Under the pieces are notes generated by a model that saw only the letters and a program-made list of their open reading frames with translations, made no database searches and had not been told where the DNA came from. This document shows, piece by piece, positions 17,810 through 26,678 of a DNA stretch of 64,000 bases. This stretch comes from Alphaproteobacteria bacterium (GTDB taxonomy: Bacteria; Pseudomonadota; Alphaproteobacteria; Sphingomonadales; Sphingomonadaceae): assembly GCA_018823325.1 (NCBI GenBank), contig JAHJIJ010000002.1, positions 186,001-250,000 on the forward strand. The letters are read 5' to 3'. Both the position numbers and the translations under genes were made by a program. Each line of letters opens with the position of its first letter. Position 1 is the first letter of the stretch.

Positions 17810-19003
17810 TTGTACAAGCATCATAGCGCGCTGGGGGTAGCTCTCTCCCTCAAACCGGCAGCACCGGTAACGCTTATTCGCCCGCAGGCAGCCGCCCGCG
17901 CCGCCCGATACTTCTCGACGAAGTTCCCGGGGCGCTCGCTCTATGCCGTCAAGGCCAATCCCTCGCCTGCGTTGCTGGAAACGCTGTGGGCGGCGGGCAC
18001 CACGCATTTCGACGTCGCCTCCATTGCCGAGGTGCGGCTGGTCGCGCGGACACTGCCGCGCGCCAAGCTGTGCTTCATGCACCCGGTGAAGGCCGAGGAA
18101 GCGATCCGCGAAGCCTATTTCAAGCATGGCGTACGGACCTTCTCGCTCGACTCCATGGAAGAGCTGGACAAGATCGTGCGGGCCACACAGGCCGCGCCGG
18201 ATCTTGAGCTGTGCGTTCGCCTGCGTGTCTCGTCCGAGCACAGCAAGCTGAGCCTCGCATCCAAGTTCGGCTGCGAGCTGGGCGATGCGCGCGAATTGCT
18301 GCAAGCTGCACGCCAGGCCGCTGATGCCCTCGGTATCTGCTTCCATGTCGGCAGCCAGGCGATGTCGCCTCATGCCTATGTGCAGGCGATCGAGCGCGTG
18401 CGCGCCGCGATTGTCGATGCATCGGTAACCGTGGACATCGTGGATGTAGGTGGCGGTTTCCCCTCCACCTATCCCGGCATGGAGCCGCCGCCGCTCGAGC
18501 ATTATTTCTCGGCGATCCACCGCGCCTTCGAGAGCCTGCCGATTTCCTACTCGGCGGAACTGTGGTGCGAGCCGGGCCGGGCACTGTGCGCGGAATATAG
18601 CTCGCTGCTCGTGCGTGTGGAAAAGCGCCGGGGCAATGAGCTCTTCATCAACGACGGCGCCTATGGCGCGCTGTTCGATGCCGCGCATCTCGGCTGGCGC
18701 TTCCCCGTGCAGCTGCTGCGCGCGGAAGCCAATGAAGCGGATCAGGACGCCTTCAGCTTCTATGGCCCGACCTGCGACGACATGGACCATATGGCCGGCC
18801 CGTTCATGCTTCCCGCCGACGTGCGCGCGGGCGACTATATCGAGATCGGGATGCTCGGCGCTTATGGCAATGCCATGCGCACCGAGTTCAACGGCTTCGG
18901 TGTCGAGAGCATCGCGCAGGTGGCCGACGAGCCGATGGCGAGCCTCTACCGCGAGGAAGAGCCAGCGCCGCGCCGGTCCAATGTGGTGCAGCTGCGCCGC
19001 TGA
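17810..19003 (+). CDS. ornithine (or lysine/ornithine) decarboxylase, alanine-racemase fold
   Basis: 397 residues. It makes putrescine, the amine substrate for the carboxyspermidine enzymes encoded 4-7 kb upstream. PLP lysine is in YAVKANPSP (Lys48). HVGSQ, DVGGGFP, CEPGRALCAEY and YGPTCDDMD (with the catalytic cysteine) are the hallmark motifs of eukaryote-like group IV ornithine decarboxylases, and the length fits. TTG start, decided by GGAGG 9 bp upstream; there is no in-frame ATG near. Translation is probably regulated by the folded leader and the uORF ending one base before the start. A terminator follows the stop. Ornithine versus lysine preference cannot be read with certainty. Confidence 0.93.
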   Translation: MYKHHSALGVALSLKPAAPVTLIRPQAAARAARYFSTKFPGRSLYAVKANPSPALLETLWAAGTTHFDVASIAEVRLVARTLPRAKLCFMHPVKAEEAIREAYFKHGVRTFSLDSMEELDKIVRATQAAPDLELCVRLRVSSEHSKLSLASKFGCELGDARELLQAARQAADALGICFHVGSQAMSPHAYVQAIERVRAAIVDASVTVDIVDVGGGFPSTYPGMEPPPLEHYFSAIHRAFESLPISYSAELWCEPGRALCAEYSSLLVRVEKRRGNELFINDGAYGALFDAAHLGWRFPVQLLRAEANEADQDAFSFYGPTCDDMDHMAGPFMLPADVRAGDYIEIGMLGAYGNAMRTEFNGFGVESIAQVADEPMASLYREEEPAPRRSNVVQLRR

Positions 19004-19049
19004 GCGGAAAGCTCATCAAGGCCGATTGCCAAGTTCGACGGAATGAGAC

Positions 19050-19081
19050 AGCCTCCCCGGATTATATTCGGGGAGGCTTTT
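19050..19081 (+). terminator. intrinsic terminator whose 3' arm is also the MAPEG gene's ribosome site
   Basis: AGCCTCCCCG (19050-19059) pairs perfectly with CGGGGAGGCT (19069-19078) around a 9-base AT-rich loop and is followed by TTTT. It terminates the decarboxylase transcript. The GGGGAGG of the 3' arm ends 6 bases before the ATG of the next gene. Confidence 0.85.
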
Positions 19082-19082
19082 C

Positions 19083-19520
19083 ATGTCGGTCAATCTGCTG
19101 GTGCCGGTCTTTGCGCTGGTTCTCTGGTCACTGGTCATGCTGTTCTGGATGGTCGCGCTTCGACTACCAGCGCTGGCCAAGCTCAAGATTCCGCCCGAGC
19201 AGGCGCGCGGCGGCCGGGGACAGGATCTCGACCGGCTCCTTCCGCGCGAGATCAACTGGCCGGCACACAATTATGTGCATTTGATGGAGCAGCCGACGAT
19301 CTTCTATGCGGCGGTCGTCGGGCTGGCGCTGCTGGGTCAAGGCACTATGCTGAATGTTGCGCTGGCCTGGGGCTATGTCGCGATCCGCATCGTGCACAGC
19401 ATCTGGCAGGCCAAGGTGAACACCATTCCGGTGCGTGTCAGCCTGTTCTTCCTCTCGACGATCCTGCTCGCCGTCCTGGCGGTCAACGGCCTGCTCGCCG
19501 CGCTGCGCCTCAGCGCCTGA
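19083..19520 (+). CDS. MAPEG-family membrane protein
   Basis: 145 residues. There are four hydrophobic helices: about residues 5-27, 72-90, 91-107 and 117-140. The loop INWPAHNYVHLMEQPTIFYA is the typical MAPEG signature between helices 1 and 2 (membrane-associated proteins of eicosanoid and glutathione metabolism). Bacterial members are mostly of unknown substrate; some have glutathione transferase or peroxidase activity. Its ribosome site lies in the 3' arm of the preceding terminator hairpin, so messages reading through would have the site masked. The end overlaps the convergent methyltransferase gene by 11 bp. Confidence 0.88.
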   Translation: MSVNLLVPVFALVLWSLVMLFWMVALRLPALAKLKIPPEQARGGRGQDLDRLLPREINWPAHNYVHLMEQPTIFYAAVVGLALLGQGTMLNVALAWGYVAIRIVHSIWQAKVNTIPVRVSLFFLSTILLAVLAVNGLLAALRLSA

Positions 19521-20724
19521 AGGTGGCCACCAGTTCCACATGGGTTGACCAGCGGAACTGGCCCACCGGCTTGACCCGCTCGATGCGATAGCCACCCTCG
19601 ACCAGCGTCAGAGCATCGCGCGCGAAACTCGCGGGATTGCAGGAGACGTACACGATCAGCGGCGTCTGTGACGCGGCGAGATGGGTCACCTGCTCGCGCG
19701 CGCCGGCCCGCGGCGGATCGAGCACCACGGCATCGAAGCGGTTGAGCTCGGCCGGCGTCAGCGGGCGACGGAACAAGTCGCGATGCTCGGGGAATATCCG
19801 GCCGGGCAGCCGGTTGCCGCCGGCGCGCAGGCCCATCACCAGATCGCGCGCGGCCTCGGCGGCATAGACCTTGCGGCCCGGCCCGTCATTGGCGACCGAG
19901 AGCGCGAAGGTGCCAAGGCCAGCGAACAGGTCCGCGACCATCGCGGCGCTGCCCAGCGCCTGCCGCACCTCGGCCACCAGCGTAGCCTCGCCATCCCGGG
20001 TCGCCTGGAGGAAAGCGCGCGTCGGATAGCCGGTCGCGACATCGCCGAAGCGCACTGTGACGGGGTCTGGCTCCCAGACAGTCATCGGCGCGTCGTCCTC
20101 AATGAGGGTCAGGCGTGCGAGCGCGTTCGTGCGGGCGAAATCGAGCAGCGCCTCGGTATGGGCAAGGCCATCGACGCGCAGGCCCGAGAGGGTGACGTCG
20201 ACGCCCTGATCGACCAGCGCGAGATCGATCTCGCCGGGCTGGCGATCCGGCAGCATCGTCGCGAACAGGGCGCGCAAGGGCGCGACGAGGGCGAACAGAC
20301 GCGGCTCCAGCACCGGGCATTCGCGCAAATCGATGAGCCGATGGCTGCCCTGCTCGGAAAAACCGAGCTGGATACGCTTGCCGAGCCGCAGGGCACGCAG
20401 GCTGGCGCGGCGGCGGCTGTGCGGCGGAGAGACATGGGGCGGTGCAATCTCGCCCGCGCTGAGCCCCTGCCCGGCCAGCGCGCCGGCCACCCGATCCCGC
20501 ACATAGTCGGTGAAGGCCTGATCCGAGAGATGCTGAAGCTGGCAACCGCCGCATTCGGGAAAGTGGCGACAAGGCGGCTCAGCGTGCTGCGGACCGGGCT
20601 CGATGCTGCCATCGGCACGCAGCCGATCGCCCGGCGCGCTCAGGGGGACATGGCGGCCGTCCGCCGTGACGCCATCGCCCCGCGCGGCAATGCGGATAAT
20701 CATATCTGGATCGGGGCTGGTCAT
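19510..20724 (-). CDS. 23S rRNA (uracil-5-)-methyltransferase, RlmD/RumA type
   Basis: 404 residues. It is a TrmA/RumA-family SAM enzyme that methylates uracil C5 in RNA. Four cysteines for a [4Fe-4S] cluster are visible: CRHFPECGGCQ near residues 52-62 and a later CPVLEPRL. The catalytic domain has DLFAGLGTFALS, DPPRAG, and the nucleophile cysteine in VYVSCNPASFARD. The N-terminal TRAM domain is short. Family assignment is firm; the target base (U1939 as in RlmD) is inferred. Its start overlaps the nnr stop (ATGA), making one operon. Confidence 0.9.
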   Translation of the reverse strand: MTSPDPDMIIRIAARGDGVTADGRHVPLSAPGDRLRADGSIEPGPQHAEPPCRHFPECGGCQLQHLSDQAFTDYVRDRVAGALAGQGLSAGEIAPPHVSPPHSRRRASLRALRLGKRIQLGFSEQGSHRLIDLRECPVLEPRLFALVAPLRALFATMLPDRQPGEIDLALVDQGVDVTLSGLRVDGLAHTEALLDFARTNALARLTLIEDDAPMTVWEPDPVTVRFGDVATGYPTRAFLQATRDGEATLVAEVRQALGSAAMVADLFAGLGTFALSVANDGPGRKVYAAEAARDLVMGLRAGGNRLPGRIFPEHRDLFRRPLTPAELNRFDAVVLDPPRAGAREQVTHLAASQTPLIVYVSCNPASFARDALTLVEGGYRIERVKPVGQFRWSTHVELVATFRR

Positions 20725-22091
20725 GAGGCACTCGCTAAGGCCGCCGGAAGGCAGGCAATGAGATCGTCGGCAATGAAAGCGGCGCCGGCGCGGCGAGCCG
20801 CTTCGCCATGCAACCAGACGGCCGCGCAGGCGGCCTTGAACGGATCACCCGTCACGGCGAGGCGCCCGGCGCACAGGCCGGCAAGCACATCGCCAGTGCC
20901 GGCGGTGGAAAGCCAGGAGGAGGCAGGTTGCGCGACGACGCAGCGACCATCGGGCGCCGCGATCACGCTGTCCGGCCCCTTGTGGACGACGACGGCGCCG
21001 ATCTGCGCGGCGGCGGCGCGGGTGCGCTCGATCTTGTTGCCCTGCCCTTCCCCGAACAGCAGCGTAAACTCGCCTTCGTGCGGCGTGGCGATGGCGGGCG
21101 GCGGCAGCCCCCCTGCGCCGCGCGTGGCAAGCAACCAGAGCGCATCGGCATCCGCCACAACCGGTACACCGGCCTGAAGCGCCGTCTCCAGCCGCGCCCA
21201 GGCGGCATCGTCGCGCCCAAGGCCGGGGCCAACGAGCAAGGCTCTTGCCCGGTCGGCATCGAACGCATTGCTGCGCACAATCGCACGGCTGTGCGCGCCC
21301 GGCGCGTCCGCTTGCGCGATCAGGCGGACATAGCCGGCGCCGGACCGCGCCGCCGCCTCGACCGCGAGCAGCGATGCGCCAGGCATGGCCCCGGCGAGGA
21401 CCGCGACAAGCCCGCGCCGATATTTGTGCGCATCTGCGGCAGGCGCAGCAATCAGGGGCCGGTCAAGCGCACGGGCGCATCCGGCGGGCGGAGCGATTCC
21501 GATGTCGACGAGCACCTGCTGGTGTGCGAATCCCCGCGAAGGCATCAGCACATGAGCGGGTTTCCAGGCGCCGAGCGACAGGCAATGCGTGAAGGTGGGC
21601 ACCGGCGAGAGCGCGAGGGCAGCATCGCTCTCGACACCGCTCGGCACGTCGATGGCATAGCTATGGTGCGCAGCATGAACGAGCACACCAAGCCGCTCGG
21701 CCAATTCGGGCGAGAGGCCGCGCGTCAGACCGATGCCGAACAGCGCATCGACAAGCTGGCTGGCAGGCGCAGCGGTCATGAGGTCCTCGACCGGGCCACC
21801 CCAGTCGGCGCGCGCCTTGCGGCTGCTGTCTGTGCCGCTTTCACCCATGGCCGCCACGCGGACCGGCACGCCGAGGTCGCGCAAGGTGCGAGCGATCACG
21901 AACCCATCGCCGCCATTATTGCCGGGACCGCACAGCACCAGCACATCGCGCATGGCGCCGGCGCGGAAGATGATCTCGGCTGCGCTCTCCCCGGCCCGGC
22001 ACATGAGGGCATAGGGGTCCGTGCCAGCATCGAACAGCGCCTGCTCGGCCGCGCGCATCTGAGCAACGCTGAGGATGGGAGCCGCGGTCAA
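20721..22091 (-). CDS. nnr: bifunctional NAD(P)HX epimerase / ADP-dependent NAD(P)HX dehydratase
   Basis: 456 residues, a fusion of two repair enzymes that restore hydrated NADH and NADPH. Residues 1-~205 are the YjeF_N epimerase (VLCGPGNNGGDGFVIARTL, and YAIDVPSGV with its potassium-site aspartate). Residues ~215-456 are the ribokinase-like dehydratase (VVHKGPDSVIA, STAGTGDVLAGL). Length fits the usual bacterial fusion (~490). The start is TTG with AGGGAG six bases upstream; no ATG lies earlier in frame. Translationally coupled to the downstream rRNA methyltransferase gene. Confidence 0.93.
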   Translation of the reverse strand: MTAAPILSVAQMRAAEQALFDAGTDPYALMCRAGESAAEIIFRAGAMRDVLVLCGPGNNGGDGFVIARTLRDLGVPVRVAAMGESGTDSSRKARADWGGPVEDLMTAAPASQLVDALFGIGLTRGLSPELAERLGVLVHAAHHSYAIDVPSGVESDAALALSPVPTFTHCLSLGAWKPAHVLMPSRGFAHQQVLVDIGIAPPAGCARALDRPLIAAPAADAHKYRRGLVAVLAGAMPGASLLAVEAAARSGAGYVRLIAQADAPGAHSRAIVRSNAFDADRARALLVGPGLGRDDAAWARLETALQAGVPVVADADALWLLATRGAGGLPPPAIATPHEGEFTLLFGEGQGNKIERTRAAAAQIGAVVVHKGPDSVIAAPDGRCVVAQPASSWLSTAGTGDVLAGLCAGRLAVTGDPFKAACAAVWLHGEAARRAGAAFIADDLIACLPAALASAS

Positions 22092-22272
22092 TGGGTGCTC
22101 CCTGAGGCAGCCAGAAGGCTGGCAATTCCAACTCGGTGATCTTGCGAAGGCATGAGCCCTGGCAGGACGGCATCGCTCTTGCCGCCCTGGGCTCCCGCCT
22201 TTCTAGGCGCAGCCGGTTGCGCTGATGCGTCCAACTGGCGCGTCGAGAGAGGCGGTGCAACACCACCCTCGG

Positions 22273-22294
22273 CCCCTCCTCTGATGAGGAGGGG
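22273..22294. repeat. palindromic GC-rich element downstream of ilvD
   Basis: CCCCTCCTC (22273-22281) and GAGGAGGGG (22286-22294) form a perfect 9-bp stem with a TGAT loop. There is no T tail on either strand, so it is not a classical terminator. It resembles the hairpin at 63501-63530 (both begin GGCCCCTCC), which suggests a dispersed intergenic family. The rest of the 213-bp ilvD-nnr gap holds no gene. Confidence 0.6.
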
Positions 22295-22304
22295 AGAGCG
22301 TTGC

Positions 22305-24029
22305 TCAGATGTCGGCAAAGACATGGGTCTCGGCACGGGCGCCGGGGTGCGTCACCGCGCCCTGCCAGGCCGGGCCGACATTCTGCGCATAGCGCCACAG
22401 GGCACCCGCCTGATAGTCGTTCTGGCGCGGCTGCCACTTTGCGCGACGCTCCGCGAGCACCGCCTCGTCGACCAGCAGGTCGATGGTGCCGGCCTCGGCA
22501 TCGATGCTGATCTGATCGCCATTCTCGACCAGCGCAATCGGGCCGCCGTCCGCCGCTTCGGGACCGACATGGCCGATGCAGAAGCCGCGCGTGCCGCCGG
22601 AGAAGCGACCGTCCGTGATGAGCGCGACCTTTTCGCCCAGGCCCTGCCCGTACAGCGCCGCGGTGGTCGAGAGCATCTCGCGCATGCCGGGACCGCCCTT
22701 GGGGCCTTCATAGCGGATCACGACGACATCGCCGTCCACGATCTGCTGCGCCTCGACGGCGGCGAAGGCATCCTCCTCGCGCTCGAACACCTTGGCCGTG
22801 CCGGTGAACTGCAGGCGCTTCATGCCCGCGACCTTCACGATCGCGCCTTCGGGCGCGAGGCTGCCCTTTAGGCCGACGACGCCGCCGGTCGGGGTGATCG
22901 GTGCCTTCGCGTCGTAAATGACCTTCTGGTCAGGGTTCCACGTCACCTCGTCGATGTTCTCGCCCAGCGTCTTGCCGGTGACGGTCATGCAGTCGAGGTG
23001 CAGCAAGCCGGTCTGCGCAAGGCTCTTCATCAGCATGTAGATGCCGCCAGCCTCGTGCATGTCCTTGGCGACATATTTGCCGCCGGGCTTGAGGTCGGCC
23101 ATGTACGGCGTGGTCTTGAAGATCTCGGCCACGTCAAAGAGGGTGAAATCGATGCCGCACTCATTGGCCATGGCGGGCAGATGCAGCGCGCCATTGGTCG
23201 AGCCGCCCGTCGCCGCCACGATGCGGGCCGCGTTCTCGAAAGCCTCGCGCGTGCAGATGTCGCGCGGGCGCAGGTTGAGCGCGAGCAGCTCCATCACCTG
23301 CTTGCCCGCCGCGACGGCGATTTCGTGGCGGCTCTTGTAGGGCGCCGGCACCATGTTGCTGTTCGGCAGCGACAGGCCGATGGCCTCGCCGACGCAAGCC
23401 ATGGTGTTGGCGGTATATTGTCCGCCGCAAGCACCGTGACCGGGGCAGGCCGCCTTCTCGATGGCGGTGACCTCGGAAAGCGGGCAATTGCCCGCGGCAA
23501 AGCGCCCGACCGCCTCGAACACGTCAATGACGGTCAGGTCGTCGCGCTCTTTGTAATGGCCGGGGAGGATCGAGCCGCCATAAACGAAGATGCTCGGGAT
23601 ATTGAGGCGCAGCATCGCCATCATCATGCCGGGGAGCGACTTGTCGCAGCCGGCGAAGGTGACGAGCGCATCATAGCAATGGCCGCGCACGGACAGCTCG
23701 ACCGAGTCCGCGATGACCTCGCGACTCACAAGGCTGCTCTTCATGCCCTGGTGGCCCATGGCGATGCCGTCGGTCACGGTGATGGTGTTGAAGCGGAACG
23801 GCGTGCCGCCGCCCGCCTGCACCCCCTCGCGCGCCCAATTGGCCTGCGCATCGAGCGTGGTGTTGCAGGGCGCGCTGTCATTGCCCGCCGAAACGAGGCC
23901 TACGAAGGGCTTGGCAATATCCTCTTCCTTCCAGCCCATCGCATAATAATAGCTGCGGTGGGGGGCGCTCTCGACGCCAACGGAGACGTAGCGGCTGGGG
24001 AGTTTGGATTTGTCGAAGCTGTGGGTCAT
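22305..24029 (-). CDS. ilvD: dihydroxy-acid dehydratase
   Basis: 574 residues. IlvD is the Fe-S dehydratase that makes the 2-oxo acids for valine, isoleucine and pantothenate. Cluster cysteines are in [20 protein letters not shown] and [26 protein letters not shown] and [15 protein letters not shown] are further family motifs. The ATG at 24029 (MTHSFDKSK) is preferred over a GTG three codons earlier because GGAAGG then sits 8 bases upstream. Single gene with a palindromic element downstream. Confidence 0.95.
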   Translation of the reverse strand: MTHSFDKSKLPSRYVSVGVESAPHRSYYYAMGWKEEDIAKPFVGLVSAGNDSAPCNTTLDAQANWAREGVQAGGGTPFRFNTITVTDGIAMGHQGMKSSLVSREVIADSVELSVRGHCYDALVTFAGCDKSLPGMMMAMLRLNIPSIFVYGGSILPGHYKERDDLTVIDVFEAVGRFAAGNCPLSEVTAIEKAACPGHGACGGQYTANTMACVGEAIGLSLPNSNMVPAPYKSRHEIAVAAGKQVMELLALNLRPRDICTREAFENAARIVAATGGSTNGALHLPAMANECGIDFTLFDVAEIFKTTPYMADLKPGGKYVAKDMHEAGGIYMLMKSLAQTGLLHLDCMTVTGKTLGENIDEVTWNPDQKVIYDAKAPITPTGGVVGLKGSLAPEGAIVKVAGMKRLQFTGTAKVFEREEDAFAAVEAQQIVDGDVVVIRYEGPKGGPGMREMLSTTAALYGQGLGEKVALITDGRFSGGTRGFCIGHVGPEAADGGPIALVENGDQISIDAEAGTIDLLVDEAVLAERRAKWQPRQNDYQAGALWRYAQNVGPAWQGAVTHPGARAETHVFADI

Positions 24030-24111
24030 CTCATTCACCTTCCTGCGGGCAGCGCTCTAGGCCCGTTGCGGGGCGGCTTGCAAGCGTGGAGGCAGCTGTT
24101 GCGAGCCGCTT

Positions 24112-24828
24112 TCAGGAAAAGGCCGCCCGGCAGGCCCGCAGCACCGGGCCGAGAATGGCCGCGAGGCGCGCCTGCCCGGCGGCGTCGCTCACAAGATCCT
24201 GCCGCATCTCGACGCCAAGATAGGGACGGCCATGCGCTTCGGCATGGCGGTTCATCGTCGCGTTGAGGAGCTTGCCGGAATATGGCTGCTGATCGCCGAC
24301 GATGAGGCCTGCCGCCTCAAGCAGGGGGATAGCCACGCGCGCGCCCCGGTCATCCTCATTATAGAGGACGCCGATCTCCCAGGGCCGTGCTTCCTCGGGC
24401 TTTGTGCGCAGCCGGGGCGTGAAGCTGTGCAGCGAGAGCAGGAAGGGCCGGTGCCCCTGCCCCACCAGCGCCGCGACCTGCGCATGATAGGGATCGTAGA
24501 AGCGGGCCAGGCGGTCGGCCACTTCGGCGATGCTGTTGCCCTCGATATGGTGGCCATCGCTCTGCACCGGCACCAGCCCGGCGGCATCCGGCTCCCGATT
24601 GTAATCGATGACGAGGCGCGAGACGCCGCCGAGGATGGCGCAGGATCCGCCCTGCGCGACCAGCAGACGCGCGACCTCCGCCACGCCAATGTCCAGCGCG
24701 ACATGCTCGGTCATGGCCGCGGGCGGCAGGCCGAGATCGATGCCCTCCGGCACATGATTGGAGGCATGGTCGGCAATGATGAGGACGGGCGCGGCGGGAT
24801 CGCCGAGAATGTGGAAAGGCGCAGTCAT
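24112..24828 (-). CDS. N-formylglutamate amidohydrolase family protein
   Basis: 238 residues. The start (VLIIADHASNHVP), the middle (DIGVAEVARLLV, VIDYNREP) and the FLLSLHSFTP motif are the hallmark of the HutG-type N-formylglutamate amidohydrolase family, zinc-linked amidases that release glutamate from N-formylglutamate. No histidine-utilisation genes are nearby, so the true substrate is open. It lies downstream of ispE, 47 bp away on the same strand, and may share its transcript. Confidence 0.85.
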   Translation of the reverse strand: MTAPFHILGDPAAPVLIIADHASNHVPEGIDLGLPPAAMTEHVALDIGVAEVARLLVAQGGSCAILGGVSRLVIDYNREPDAAGLVPVQSDGHHIEGNSIAEVADRLARFYDPYHAQVAALVGQGHRPFLLSLHSFTPRLRTKPEEARPWEIGVLYNEDDRGARVAIPLLEAAGLIVGDQQPYSGKLLNATMNRHAEAHGRPYLGVEMRQDLVSDAAGQARLAAILGPVLRACRAAFS

Positions 24829-24875
24829 GGAACAGGCCTAGCGCAGTTTCCCGGCGGTCAAAAGACCCAGGCGGT

Positions 24876-25712
24876 TCAGCGCAGGGCGCTGGTCATCACC
24901 CACCAGTCGGGATGGTCGGCAATGATCCGGTCGGCCGCGGCATCGCGCTCGGCCTCGGTTGCGAAGATCGCAAAGCAGGTGGCGCCGGAACCGGACATGC
25001 GCGCAACGGCGGGAAGCTGCGCGCGCAGGACAGCCAGCACCTCCTCGATCTGCGGCACAAGCGCCATTGCGCTGGCTGCCAGATCGTTGCGGCCGCGCGG
25101 CCACGTTAGCGGGTCGAGCGCGCCGCGATCGATGCCGTCCCAGCCGGCGAACACAGGCCCCGTGGGGCAAGCAATCAGCGGATTGACGAGCAGAACCGGC
25201 GTGTCGGCAAGATCGAGATCGATCGCTTCCAGCCGGTCGCCCACGCCGGCGCCGAACACTGTCTGCGATCCGAGACAGGCCGGCACATCGGCACCGAGCG
25301 TGGCGGCGATGCCGGGAAAGTCGATGTCCATCGGACGAATGTTCCACAGGCGCACCAGCATGCGCAGCGCGGCCGCCGCATCGGCCGATCCGCCGCCGAT
25401 GCCCGAGGCGATGGGCAGGCGCTTGTCCAGCACCAGATCGGCGCCGAGATGACTGCCGGTCGCCGCCTGCAGGGCCTGCGCGGCACGGACGACGAGATTG
25501 GTCTCGTCGGCGCGCAGATCGTCGGCGAATGGCCCCTCGATGCGAAGGACAATCCCGCCGTCCTCGCGCAGCGTGCCGCTCAGCCCGTCGCCATCCACGC
25601 AGAAGGCGAACAGGCTCTCCAGCTCATGATAGCCATCCGCACGGCGCGCGCGGACATGAAGGGCGAGATTGAGCTTGGCGTGAGCAGTTTCGGTGAGCAC
25701 GACCGGCTCCAT
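24876..25712 (-). CDS. ispE: 4-diphosphocytidyl-2-C-methyl-D-erythritol kinase
   Basis: 278 residues. IspE is the GHMP kinase of the MEP isoprenoid pathway. HAKLNLALHV near the N-terminus is the substrate-binding start. The GHMP ATP loop is LPIASGIGGGSADAAAALR (about residues 92-110), and MSGSGATCFAIF near the C-terminus is the third GHMP motif. The ATG at 25712 matches the family N-terminus; the longer open frame runs back over unrelated sequence. No strong ribosome site is seen. Confidence 0.92.
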   Translation of the reverse strand: MEPVVLTETAHAKLNLALHVRARRADGYHELESLFAFCVDGDGLSGTLREDGGIVLRIEGPFADDLRADETNLVVRAAQALQAATGSHLGADLVLDKRLPIASGIGGGSADAAAALRMLVRLWNIRPMDIDFPGIAATLGADVPACLGSQTVFGAGVGDRLEAIDLDLADTPVLLVNPLIACPTGPVFAGWDGIDRGALDPLTWPRGRNDLAASAMALVPQIEEVLAVLRAQLPAVARMSGSGATCFAIFATEAERDAAADRIIADHPDWWVMTSALR

Positions 25713-25774
25713 AGCGGGGCAAGGCGCGCTTGTCTTGCCCCTCCGCAATCGACTGCTCGCCGAACCGTCACGGG

Positions 25775-26287
25775 TCAATCGGGCGGCGCAGCTTCCCCTC
25801 GCTCGCGATAGTCGGGAAGATCCGGCGCGTCCGGCGGCACCGGCCTCGCTTCCAGCTTGCCGATCAGCGCCTTCATTTCGGCGATCTCGCGCACCTGCGC
25901 CTCGATGATCCGGTCAGCGAAGTCACGCACTTCCGGGTCGCGGATGTGGGCGCGCTCGCTGGTCATGATGGCGATGGAGTGATGCGGGATCATGGCCTTC
26001 ATATAGCTCACATCATCGACGGTCTCCTGGCTGCGCACCAGCCAGAGCGAGAGAGCGAAGACGAGAACGGCTGCCACGACGATGCCGATGTTCGTACCCT
26101 GGCGCGGGTACATGCCCCACATGAAGGCGATCATGATGCCGGCCATGGTGGCGCCCATCAGCAGCGCCATCCAGCCGCGGGTCTGGCTGAAGCTGACGTG
26201 ATCGAGGGAATAGGTGTTCAGATACATCAGGCCGAACATCACGATCGTGGATGTCGCGATCATGGCGGCAAAGCGCGCATAGCTCAT
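25775..26287 (-). CDS. DUF305 membrane protein
   Basis: 170 residues. Three hydrophobic helices (about residues 5-23, 37-57 and 65-83) precede a DUF305 domain: MKAMIPHHSIAIMTSERA, with the HH and M positions that in DUF305 proteins bind metal (copper or silver), then EIAEMKALI. GGAGG lies just upstream of the ATG, which decides this start. It faces away from a 48-residue membrane peptide gene and lies upstream of ispE. Role likely in metal handling or envelope stress, by family only. Confidence 0.85.
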   Translation of the reverse strand: MSYARFAAMIATSTIVMFGLMYLNTYSLDHVSFSQTRGWMALLMGATMAGIMIAFMWGMYPRQGTNIGIVVAAVLVFALSLWLVRSQETVDDVSYMKAMIPHHSIAIMTSERAHIRDPEVRDFADRIIEAQVREIAEMKALIGKLEARPVPPDAPDLPDYRERGEAAPPD

Positions 26288-26404
26288 GGCGGCCTCCTCT
26301 AGGGTCACTCGAACCAACCGACGAAGAGGCCGACGGTTGCAGGCTCGGCGCCGAGAAAAAGCCAACTCCCGGGGTTCCGCTGAGGAGCTGCGATTCCCCC
26401 GGCG

Positions 26405-26429
26405 GGAACCTTTCTTGCCAGCGACCGTC
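26405..26429 (+). promoter_or_regulatory. possible EcfG general-stress promoter
   Basis: GGAAC at 26405-26409 and GTC at 26427-26429 are separated by 17 bases, one base off the GGAAC-N17-GTT form used by the alphaproteobacterial stress sigma factor EcfG. It is 38-62 bp before the small membrane peptide gene. Single mismatch in a short motif, so chance is possible. Confidence 0.3.
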
Positions 26430-26466
26430 TCCATCCTGTTGGAAAATGGATTTGAAAGGGACTTAC

Positions 26467-26613
26467 ATGCTCTGGACCATCATCGGAATTCTGTTCGTCC
26501 TCTGGCTGCTCGGCTTCGTCCTGCAGATCGGCGGTGGCCTCATCCACATCCTGCTTCTCATTGCAGGCGTGGTTTTTGTCTTCCAGCTCATCACCGGCCG
26601 TCGATCGCTTTGA
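26467..26613 (+). CDS. lmo0937-type (DUF5670) small membrane protein
   Basis: 48 residues, nearly all hydrophobic: two helices separated by GGGLIH, starting MLWTIIGILFVLWLLG, the typical pattern of this family of tiny stress-linked membrane proteins. GAAAGG lies upstream of the ATG. The N-terminal 70 codons of the longer open frame show no similarity and are not included. A possible EcfG-type promoter stands in front. Function unknown. Confidence 0.82.
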   Translation: MLWTIIGILFVLWLLGFVLQIGGGLIHILLLIAGVVFVFQLITGRRSL

Positions 26614-26678
26614 AAGCCCGCGGGCTGGAAGAGTTTACAAGCAGCGCTCCCATAGCCTCTTGAGCCTTCCAGCCTGCC

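Noticed and set aside
17498..18790. 430-codon open frame antisense to ornithine decarboxylase and its leader
   Set aside because: Shadow of the decarboxylase; no motif, and it would run through the folded leader.
19681..21177. 498-codon open frame antisense to the RNA methyltransferase and nnr
   Set aside because: Shadow frame; the minus-strand proteins have catalytic motifs in the right order.
22273..22294. Interpretation of the palindrome as an ilvD terminator
   Set aside because: No T run on either side; kept as a repeat instead.
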